Source: Symsagittifera roscoffensis
Taxonomy: Eukaryota > Xenacoelomorpha > Acoela > Convolutidae
Length of the DNA stretch: 64,000 nucleotides
Reading direction: 5' to 3'
Assembly: GCF_963678635.1 (NCBI RefSeq)
Contig: NW_026971079.1
Coordinates: forward strand, 1 to 64,000
Part shown: positions 1 through 9,800 of the stretch, piece by piece
Layout: each line of letters starts with the position of its first letter
Position numbering within the stretch: position 1 is the stretch's first letter
Notes under the pieces: generated by a model
What the model was told of the DNA's origin: nothing
The model's database searches: none
Seen by the model: the letters and a program-made list of their open reading frames with translations, nothing else
Program-made: the position numbers and the translations under genes

Positions 1-506
1 CAGTGTCCTCGAACAGAATTTACAAAATGCACGAAATTACTTTTATCCACATCACATCGACTCACTGCAGAATACAAATGGCATCATACTACATCACCAT
101 AGCCTTCAAATTCTCTCATTAACCTGCACTCTGAGGATATGACTTAAGATAAAACATTTTTTCTGACTTCCAGTGTCAACGTCCCGATTAGAACTTTTTC
201 TCCTAGATTTAAAAAGTGTTGGCTTGCAGGACAGTCCTGCCAACCAACAAGCTAAAATTATCCTACTATGCTCCTTCCCTTCGGAAATCTTGCTTGTTTA
301 TTGTCCTGAATATTAAAACCAAGAAACTTTGTGGTTAGAAAGAACAATGAAACAATCTCCCTCTTCGAGAGATTACTCAAGCCTTCCACGTCACCACAAA
401 GTGATCAACCTTCCTAAGTGATTAAAAACAATCATGCAGGCTGGAATATTTAAATATACTCTTCCCTTAAGCCTTTCTAAATAAATAATAAGTGTCTCTA
501 AAGCCA
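1..506 (-). other. 3' non-coding tail of element A
   Basis: No coding region is visible. Read on the minus strand, parts align with the tail of element B: a CCACAAAGTTTCTTGG-like block at about 325-340 corresponds to the region near 42650. The positions 226-240 form a perfect 7-bp inverted repeat around one base, inside a longer imperfect stem (about 219-247). A minus-strand AATAAA lies at about 296-301 and might be a polyadenylation signal. No LTR boundary is recognised. Confidence 0.4.
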
Positions 507-1917
507 CTTCTGCTAAAATCAAAATGCAAATTTTAAATGCAACAATTTCAAAACTCAACTAAATGTTTCAGTTTTCAATTACAACTTGGTTGCTTGGTTT
601 CTCACTTGAGTTTTTCACACACACACAAAACAATTCTGAGTTTTGACTTTTCTTCATCATTCCTTTGTTCTCTGCTTTTTTCGTCGTTTAGAAGTTCTAA
701 AACTTCTAAATTCTTCTAATTTTCTTTCTTGTTGCCTCTTGTTTTCTCGACCATTCGTCAATGTTCCATTTCCTCCTCCTGTGACACTGACTCCGCACTT
801 TCGGTTTCCGTGTCTTGTAGCACGTCATTGACTATCCTGACGCTCCAACACTTCTGCTCTTCCACCCTCTGTTTACAGCAAGGTAGGGGATCCACGTTTG
901 ATTCTCTGTTTCTACAGAAGCTGTTGTGGAGACACAACGTCACGTTTCTCTCCAAATCTTCTTTCAGCATCTCTGCCTTCTCATTTCCACTACGCTCACT
1001 CGTCCTGGAAATTCTTTTCACAGCGGTGGTCACTGCATTCCGATGAGTCACGAAAGCTCGCTTGAAAGCTCCTGCCCCAATGTCCAGCTGATATTCACTG
1101 TACACTCTGCCATGTTTCGACATATGCTTTTTCGCATACTCGTACAACCATGCAGTCATGTTAGCTCTGAACCATGGCATCAATCGTTTTCTTGCCCATA
1201 TCTTCTTCACTTCCATCGGAATGTTTAGAACTTTGCACATTGTCTCAAAAAGATCTAAATCTTTTAGACAATCTAATTTCCGCAATTGTTCTCTCGTCGG
1301 TGCCTCCTGTCTATTATTTTCTCTCACATGAGCTTCCAGCCATCGTATCGCCATCATAACTCCCACTATCACTATTGTTACGGGCTGTGATGAATCTGGT
1401 AAACCCATGGAGAGCAGCTCTCCAGAGTCCCAGATCAACATCAGATTACTACGCTTGGGATACCACCAGGTCTGCAGCAAGCAGTGGCAAGGATACTCAT
1501 CATGCGTCAACATGATGCTCCTCCAATTACGTTTTCCCGAAGCTTCCAGCAATGGTTCCACTTCCATCATCACTCGGTGGATTTCATCATTCTCATCTAC
1601 TGCATTGTAATCTGTGACAGTTGATCCTCTCTGTTTCTGTTTTTCGAAGTCACTGAAGTTCCCGCTCACATATCCCATGAACTTCTTTCCTAGTATTGAC
1701 TCCAACTCTTCTTTGGTTCTCTCTGGAATTGCTGAGAACATCTTACATAGTAACTCCTAAGATTTTTCAGACATCTTCGCTAATCTCACACACTTCGGCA
1801 CTGAGAAGGCTTGATCCACAATCGTTCTTGTACTCTTTACGTCCACAGCTACGAAATGTATAGGATATCTGCTCTTGCACATTGGAGCCAACGTTGAGCC
1901 CACCAAATATCGTGCTC
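507..1917 (-). repeat. Tandem duplication, distal copy (1.4 kb)
   Basis: Positions 507-1917 repeat 1918 to about 3344 almost exactly in head-to-tail orientation. The junction sits inside the ORF5 coding end: the unit starts at CTTCTGCTAAAATC (507 and 1918), and the shared part ends at CGTGCTCC (to 1917 and to about 3344). The copies differ by single substitutions, a one-base indel near 535/1947 and a 15-base indel (2257-2271 region, absent from this copy). The near identity means the duplication is young, or is an assembly artefact. Confidence 0.9.
758..1741 (-). pseudogene. ORF6, distal duplicated copy
   Basis: A 327-residue open frame nearly identical to the 332-residue frame at 2170-3168 but lacking five codons near its C terminus. 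It lies in the distal unit of the tandem duplication. Only a short tail of ORF5 (about 1755-1917) precedes it, so it has no upstream gene to be translated with. It is probably a passenger of the duplication. Function is unknown, as for the proximal copy. Confidence 0.7.
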
Positions 1918-3344
1918 CTTCTGCTAAAATCAAAATGCAAATTTATAAATGCAACAATTTCAAAACTCAACTAAATGTTTCAGTTTTCAATTACAACTTG
2001 GTTGCTTGGTTTCTCACTTGAGTTTTTCACACACACACAAAACAATTCTGAGTTTTGACTTTTCTTCATCATTCCTTTGTTCTCTGCTTTTTTCGTCGTT
2101 TAGAAGTTCTAAAACTTCTAAATTCTTCTAATTTTCTTTCTTGTTGCCTCTTGTTTTCTCGACCATTCGTCAATGTTCCATTTCCTCCTCCTGTGACACT
2201 GACTCCGCACTTTCGGTTTCCGTGTCTTGTAGCACGTCATTGATTATCCTGACGCTGTTGGAAGCCGTCCTCCAACACTTCTGCTCTTCCACCCTCTGTT
2301 TACAGCAAGGTAGGGGATCCACGTTTGATTCTCTGTTTCTACAGAAGCTGTTGTGGAGACACAACGTCACGTTTCTCTCCAAATCTTCTTTCAGCATCTC
2401 TGCCTTCTCATTTCCACTACGCTCACTCGTCCTGGAAATTCTTTTCACAGCGGTGGTCACTGCATTCCGATGAGTCACGAAAGCTCGCTTGAAAGCTCCT
2501 GCCCCAATGTCCAGCTGATATTCACTGTACACTCTGCCATGTTTCGACATATGCTTTTTCGCATACTCGTACAACCATGCAGTCATGTTAGCTCTGAACC
2601 ATGGCATCAATCGTTTTCTTGCCCATATCTTCTTCACTTCCATCGGAATGTTTAGAACTTTGCACATTGTCTCAAAAAGATCTAAATCTTTTAGACAATC
2701 TAATTTCCGCAATTGTTCTCTCGTCGGTGCCTCCTGTCTATTATTTTCTCTCACATGAGCTTCCAGCCATCGTATCGCCATCATAACTCCCACTATCACT
2801 ATTGTTACGGGCTGTGATGAATCTGGTAAACCCATGGAGAGCAGCTCTCCAGAGTCCCAGATCAACATCAGATTACTACGCTTGGGATACCACCAGGTCT
2901 GCAGCAAGCAGTGGCAAGGATACTCATCATGCGTCAACATGATGCTCCTCCAATTACGTTTTCCCGAAGCTTCCAGCAATGGTTCCACTTCCATCATCAC
3001 TCGGTGGATTTCATCATTCTCATCTACTGCATTGTAATCAGTGACAGTTGATCCTCTCTGTTTCTGTTTTTCGAAGTCACTGAAGTTCCCGCTCACATAT
3101 CCCATGAACTTCTTTCCTAGTATTGACTCCAACTCTTCTTTGGTTCTCTCTGGAATTGCTGAGAACATCTTACATAGTAACTCCTAAGATTTTTCAGACA
3201 TCTTCGCTAATCTCACACACTTCGGCACTGAGAAGGCTTGATCCACAATCGTTCTTGTACTCTTTACGTCCACAGCTACGAAATGTATAGGATATCTGCT
3301 CTTGCACATTGGAGCCAACGTTGAGCCCACCAAATATCGTGCTC
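1918..3344 (-). repeat. Tandem duplication, proximal copy (1.4 kb)
   Basis: This is the second unit of the head-to-tail duplication and the one that is contiguous with ORF5 and ORF4. It retains the 15-base stretch (five codons) that is missing from the distal copy. Element B has the equivalent codons, so this copy holds the ancestral state and the distal one carries a deletion. Confidence 0.9.
2170..3168 (-). CDS. ORF6: unknown protein, 3' end of element A
   Basis: A 332-residue frame that I do not recognise. It is rich in charged residues and has Trp/Cys/His clusters in the first third (including CHCLLQTWWYP), one short hydrophobic stretch around residue 120 and an acidic C terminus. There is no clear signal peptide or membrane segment. 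It lies in the same frame as ORF5, separated by a single TAG at about 3182-3184. In element B the matching position is a tyrosine codon and the two parts form one frame, so the first ATG here is probably not the native start. Element B (40538-42320) and element D (about 51150-51350) carry recognisable homologues, so the gene is a regular part of the family. Confidence 0.65.
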   Translation of the reverse strand: MFSAIPERTKEELESILGKKFMGYVSGNFSDFEKQKQRGSTVTDYNAVDENDEIHRVMMEVEPLLEASGKRNWRSIMLTHDEYPCHCLLQTWWYPKRSNLMLIWDSGELLSMGLPDSSQPVTIVIVGVMMAIRWLEAHVRENNRQEAPTREQLRKLDCLKDLDLFETMCKVLNIPMEVKKIWARKRLMPWFRANMTAWLYEYAKKHMSKHGRVYSEYQLDIGAGAFKRAFVTHRNAVTTAVKRISRTSERSGNEKAEMLKEDLERNVTLCLHNSFCRNRESNVDPLPCCKQRVEEQKCWRTASNSVRIINDVLQDTETESAESVSQEEEMEH

Positions 3345-3858
3345 CTGATGGTCTACAATAAGCTTCGCTGTGTCTGATGTTCATCTCTGTTTCGATTGCT
3401 TCCCTCCATTTTCCTATATACTTCTGCTCAGTCTGCAGAACTCCTGGGAATACTTCTACGCTGATGGCTGTGACCATCTCATGTTTCTGTTCTAGATTCA
3501 ATAGTGATTCTAAAGAACCAAACATGCTGTAGAATCCTAGTGCTGTCACTAGATTCACATCGGTTCCTCCATGGCAATCTGCTATCAGTTCCGTTTCCGT
3601 TCTTGCTTTCATCACTACATTTCCAAATAATACTGTCAATTGCATGTGTTGTTTCTCCAGGGTTTTCACACAGTCTAGACTTCCACAAACGTGACCCTCT
3701 AGTCCACAGACTCCCGCCAGACAGCTACCAGGTTTGACCCAGTCTTCTGGTCCCCAGCCAGGCAACTCCACTTTATCTTCTCCGTTGCTCTTAGAGGCTG
3801 TTATCATCACATTATATGTTGTGTATGATGTTGAGGTCACGCAGGTTACAGTCTGCAT
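3184..3858 (-). CDS. ORF5: unknown protein overlapping the ORF4 end
   Basis: A 224-residue frame starting at an ATG 47 bases inside the end of ORF4, in a different frame. No known domain is recognised. The section ELIADCHG followed by a PxGARYLVGS-like block is well conserved in element B. In element B the corresponding sequence runs in one frame from the end of ORF4 into ORF5, and element A lacks two bases in the overlap (near 3810-3830). The overlap may therefore be the product of a small deletion rather than an original gene junction. It ends at a TAG that is a sense codon in element B. Confidence 0.6.
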   Translation of the reverse strand: MQTVTCVTSTSYTTYNVMITASKSNGEDKVELPGWGPEDWVKPGSCLAGVCGLEGHVCGSLDCVKTLEKQHMQLTVLFGNVVMKARTETELIADCHGGTDVNLVTALGFYSMFGSLESLLNLEQKHEMVTAISVEVFPGVLQTEQKYIGKWREAIETEMNIRHSEAYCRPSGARYLVGSTLAPMCKSRYPIHFVAVDVKSTRTIVDQAFSVPKCVRLAKMSEKS

Positions 3859-6800
3859 TCAGTTCCCTCTGTACGTCTTGTGTCGCCCGTAATATTGAGT
3901 CAGCGTTGGGACTAGGACACCATGATGGCCTCATCAATTCCCACACTGCCATCAAGCTCGTTCTCAGTAATTCATCTGAGAATCCCAACCCAAACTCCAC
4001 TCTCTTGTCGGATTTTGGTACTGAAGGTGCAGTCACCTCTTCTTCCAAGACCAGTCCCAATTTGGCCTGTGGATTGTTGACGCTTTTAATCGTTACAATT
4101 CTGGACGTCCAGAATCTTGGTAACACCGCCTGCTCATAATCAAAGAAGCAATCACGTATGTCTTCACTCAGGAAAGGATTGTACGCTATCCCTATGATCC
4201 CAGATACGTAGCTATATGACTTCTTCTTGATCGGTCCACAGTATTCACTGGACTTCGGCAATGCTCCCATAGATTCCTTAGTGAGTCTCAGCTCCTTGTT
4301 TGAGAATCTCCTGATCTCATCTATCTTTTTCATGGGCTCCAATTCTTCAGGTTCTTTCATGTTCACCCTCATCGGTTTACTTTGCTGCATGTCCAGCAGT
4401 GCTAGCAAGAACAAGGCTTTCGTTCGCTCATCGCCTTCCCTCAACATTTTAACACAAGTGTTTAATGCAGGTACTGAAATCTGCTCTATCAGGAATCGAA
4501 TGAAACAGAGAGCATCTCTCCGCTTCGCACACGCTACTGCTGCTCCCTCCTGGACTATCAGATCCCTCAGATTCGTCATAAGGAACACTTTTTCCTCCTT
4601 TGATCTCTTCCTTTCTTCTGAATCATATTCTTCGCGAGTCAGTCTCATCATGCACCAGGCGAACCTGAGTTGTAACTCTGTCCTTACGTAAGGTACTGCC
4701 ACGAGAGCATGTATTCTTGGCGTAGTCCTCATTTCTTCTTCGAAATACCTCAATACTACTGCTTTCCATGGAAGGCTCACTAACTGTTTGATCGTCTCCG
4801 CCTGCACGTCAGACGACGCCAAAGTTCCATACGCCTTCTGATTGAGGGTGGTGCCCTGCAACATTGTTTCCAGATAACCCTCCATGGCTTTTTCTTCTTC
4901 CAGGGCCATTACATACCCTCTAGCCGAGTTTCGGTATTCCAACATCTCCATGTATCCACCGGTGGGTTCATCTATCGACACTGTCTCAGACACTGTTAGT
5001 CTGTTGTATTCCACTGGTGTTAGTTGTCCTGCAACATTTCCCTTTCCATGATTCATGGGAGATGGCTTGAAGTCCCTCATTTTACTCTCTCCACATTGAC
5101 TGAGTATTTTCATTTCTAAAGTTGCTCCAGTCAGAGTGCGGTCACTCCTTTTGGATCTATAACCGGTTGATTTTATCCCTGCCATGAGGATGGGTGGTAC
5201 CATCGCTATATCAGTTAATATTCTATCCGTGACAGACAATTGATAATCACCTTGCCCCAAATCCATGACTTCTTCGACTCGCTTCCTTTTCGCTGAGTTA
5301 CCAGCTTTCATCGATATTTCTGAATCCACTTTCGTCTTTCCAATTCTCCTCGGCATCACTCTGCTGCCTAACTTCAATTTCATCGCATTGATTTTATCAA
5401 TCACCATTTTCGATCGCATCGTTCCTCTCCTGGTCCTTGACAGGTACACCACCTCTCCTTCATCGTCCTGCGGTGTCATCTTGATGGGAGAATTCGCTTC
5501 ACTCTCATCAGTGGCTGAGTCGATCAATAACTCACTCAGTCTCCCTTCACACTCATCAAGCTTGTCAAGTACTTCTCTCATCAAGGGTTGATTGAGACCT
5601 GTTTTGAGAATGGACTGGGTCCCATAGCTCTGAATCACAGTCCAGACTTCTTCCATGAACGCCATTCTGTCCAGCTTACATCCCGTCCTACTCTCGTGGT
5701 CTCGGTGATGTACCTCCCATTCTTCTTCGGGCAGCGTTCCCAAGAAAGGTACTCTGGCTGAGGCCTCTATTCTTCTCCTCCGAGGTGATTCCATGAGGAT
5801 TCTCTGGTCGTTATTTCTTGAATTGCCAGGAGAGCTGCTCTCCGGCAAATTCCGTTTCATTTCCATAAAAGCTGACGGAGGCTCCAGTGTCGAGGTGCCT
5901 TCATCCGCTGGCTCCGTTGCTTCCAACGTATCCGCATTGTTTTCAAGATCACTGAAGATGTTAAAATCCAGGCTGGATGTTCCTCCTGTCGATGCCCTGT
6001 CGTCTTCCCCACCAGCTTGATCTTGTTGCATGGGTTCTTCAGTCTGACGGCTTCCACCCTGTCCGTCATCTCCTTCTGACTTATCCTTATTCGAGTTCGA
6101 TGGTCCTTGTTCGTCATTGTCGGCTTCTTCATGGAATCTCGGTATGAGCAATGTACCGGCCGATTTATCTTCCTCTTCTCCATGGACCACTTTGATTTCT
6201 TCGCAGCCGAAGGGTGCTAGGAAGGTTCTCGTCTGCAATACTCCTCCAACTTTCATCTCCTTCCTCACACTGGTCAGGATTAATGAGGCTTCAGGCAATT
6301 CTGTCCTGCCTCTCATTCTCATCGGAGCTAAGCCTAGTCCCTTCCATTCCTCATCAAATCTTCCAGGCTTGGGAGTAGCGGCGTTGCTTATTCGCCTTCT
6401 CGTCGCTTGATCCGTGTACGCAAATCGTGTGTACTGTAACACGGCGGCATTTCTCCCCACGAAGTATGGATCCATCGTCACCGAGAAATTCCCTACTCTC
6501 CTTTCATTGGTTTCGAATGCTCTCAATCTAGGAGTTTGTACTACGGAGACTGCTCCGAGCAGCATCCTTCTTATCAGAGGGAATTCAGGGATTGCCTCCG
6601 GTAGCTTCTTGTAATCGCCCCAGTCCTTCGTCTCTTCTCTCATTTTGTGATAGGCTGCTGTGAGACGAGGCACTCTGGTCATTTCACCATTCGTTTTGTC
6701 ATAGGGCCTCAGATTCCAAAGCTTTGGAAACACCTCGATGTGTCCTCTTTCTACTTCTCCCATGCGGTCACAGAAGTGATCGTCAAAATTGATGACTGTC

Positions 6801-9800
6801 ATCTCTGGCTCCGATATTTTCGCAAATAACAGATCTTCACTCATGAGCTCTCGCAATGCGTGCTGCTCACACCAGTTCAGTGTACTACCGTCCACTGCCG
6901 ATATGAGGTTCAGGTGCAGCACCGACCTCCTATATGCTTCCACTTTAACGTCAGGGAACGCAAAGGTGACTGCTGGTCCATAGATCACTGTCACGAACTC
7001 CGTGACTCCTCTGATCAGCGCCAAGGGATCGATTCTCATAGCTAAGCTCAAATGTGTTAATAGCGGCATGCCTCCAACATGTCGTCTAACATCTTCCTCC
7101 CTTTCAATTGTCTCGTCTTCTCCGGTTCCAAAGCGATTTTGCTGCAAGAGATACTGGATAAGAGTGTGTCTCAGGTCTCTTATTTTGTTCCACGAGTCCG
7201 TGGATTTCTTCATATCCAGATTCCTCACTCTCTCTTTCATCTGCTCTGGACAACGTGCCAGTTTCATCAATCCTCCCAAGTTTCCGTGGGTTATTGCGAT
7301 CAATGTCAGAAGTCCATCTAGTCGCAGGTTCTGTATTCCATCCGTAAGCAGTATCGCCGGTCCTTTCACGAAATTCTCCGCTCCGAATGTCACGAACAAG
7401 GCTATTAATTCCACTATCGATACTTTCACTACCGCTTGGAGGAATTCCTTTATCAAGTAGTGTGAGACTTTCGGGTAAACTTTTGCCAAGAAGGACGCGG
7501 TCCATCCGGCTCCCAACCCTTCTAGCATGCTGCCTGTCCTTTCAAATCCCTCCTGTCCCTTCACTTCCTGGTTCCAGAAGGTTTCCAGAGTAATCTGACA
7601 CATTCTGTTTACGAACTCAGCTGTCTTTTCTCCGGCATTTTCCGCCAGGTTCACCTCCTTCAACAAGTAGGCGTGTATTTTAGTGATCATTACTGGGCCT
7701 TGCTGAAAAGCATCTGCACCCAATACCGCTACTCTTGGATTCAGGTGTAGCCACTGGTTCGCTTCTGGCTTGGTTCTCAGCACCATCGCCTCCAGATGAG
7801 CTCTCGTCTCCAGTGAATTCTTTCTTCTCGTGTCTTCACTCGCCACTTCCATTGCTCGGAACCACAAGTCGTTGGACATTGCCGTGATCACTCGATGGTC
7901 GTCATCTATTCCTGGTTTCAGTTTGAGTTGCCGACTGAAGTTGGACAGTTCCAACCCCAGCACTTCGTCCAACACTAACATGTGTAGCGCGTGGTCCTTG
8001 AACCCTCTCATCGCGTTTGAGATATCTGACCATACTGCAGGCAGTTCAGCCTTAAGTGGCCTCAGGTTCTCCATTTCTATCATGCGATTCGGGGCTGATA
8101 TGATCACATCATATTTTCCCTCCGAAAGTAAGGCTACCATTGCATACACAAATTTCAGTCCATCCGGGAGATGTGCATATCCCGGAGACAACGCAAATAC
8201 TACTCTCAACGTCACTTTATTGAATGATCCCTCCTTCGTCGCATCCACCACTTCACCCATCGACTCCAGGATGTCTTTTATCGCTGGCCATACTGCGTTT
8301 TCTGCTGTTGCAGGATCTCTGAGCCTGCTCAGAAAACCTCTACTGTGTAGATGGTCATTGATGCCAGCAAACACAATCGTTATCGGGTTCATTTCTGTCT
8401 GCCTTTGTACCCCTATGGCCAATGACACTGATTGCAATAGGTCTAGGTCAACTGCGGCCAGCATTATGACGTCCGGCCAAAACAAAGACTTAGAGGTGTA
8501 CACGAACTCTGAATTCGCTACTACCATGATTTTGACCTTCCTCATCTCTGCTTTGTCGTAGGCGGCGAAGATGGTCTCATCTTTCTTTATCGCTGTCAAT
8601 CCGCCATATCTCTGGGCATCACCATCTTGGTTCACTAGTTTTGGGTACACTCTCTCCTTCACATGACCAGGTGGTGTCGTCAATTGCCTAAATATCTTCA
8701 CGTGTTGTCCAATCGGCGCTCTCGCCGTCAGGAATCTTCCTGGCCTTTCTTCACGATTCCTCTCATCATGGTTCAATCTCACATCTTGCAACGGTCTTGC
8801 ATTCACAGGTCCCATTGTGTTGTTGGAGGGCAGTCCCTCCAAATCGGCAAATCTCAAGGCCGTCGTGGAGCTGAAGTTTATGCTAGCGGCTATCAACCAG
8901 TCTACGCCGGTTATCGAGTACAATCTGCTGACGGATAGCGTCGCTCCATTCAGCATCCTCCTTGCATCTTCGATGAAGCTCACTCTCTGTAGGTCCAGCT
9001 TCATTAGTTCGTCTTTGTATATATGCCAAGGAGACGGTATGGATCGCGACCACATCAATGAGCCTCTGATCGGTCTCTCCTCTCGACTGGTACTCGTCGT
9101 CTCTGATCTAGTGTCCGATCTAGATGTGCCTGCTACTTCTTCGATTGGTTGGTTAACAGGTCCTATCCTTCTCCTAGGATGAATTGTCCTCCTCATCGGT
9201 GCTTCTCCCAACCGATCCTGTACGTCTGTTCTTCGACCTGGTTCACTGGAGCTTTGTTGCCGGTAATTTGTGACGGCTGGGACCGTACCCGAGCGTGTTT
9301 CCAGGTTAGGAGGCACAAAGGTGGTGATCACCGTATCATTCACCGTTCCCTCTTCCTTCAGCACTCCTGTGTCAAAGAGTTCTGTTTCCAGCTCATCCAA
9401 CCGTTCTTGGAAGACTCGATTCAACCAAGCTTGTCCTTCGACACTGTCGAAGTGGATGCCATCTGTGGTCAGTCTGGTTTGATCCATGGCTCTCAATTCA
9501 TGTTCAATGTCCATGAGGATCATTCTTCCGGCATTTCGATTTGCTAGGTTTCTCAAGATGTTGTTCCATCTCATGACTCCCTCGTTGTGCCTTCTTCCTG
9601 ATGCTGTCAGGCTTCTTGCGTTCATTGGCACCGTGCAAACGGTCAGTACCGCGCAACTGAACTTCTGCCAGAGAGTAGTGAACAAACACACCATCATTGA
9701 TTCCCACAGTGCTTCCTGCTCATCTGATCCTCTGGAGATATCATTCGTCCCGACTAAGATCATCACATTGGGTATCTTCCCTGGATTCATTAGCTCCACC

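Noticed and set aside
2170..3168. ORF6 as an envelope glycoprotein
   Set aside because: No signal peptide, no convincing membrane anchor and only one short hydrophobic stretch.
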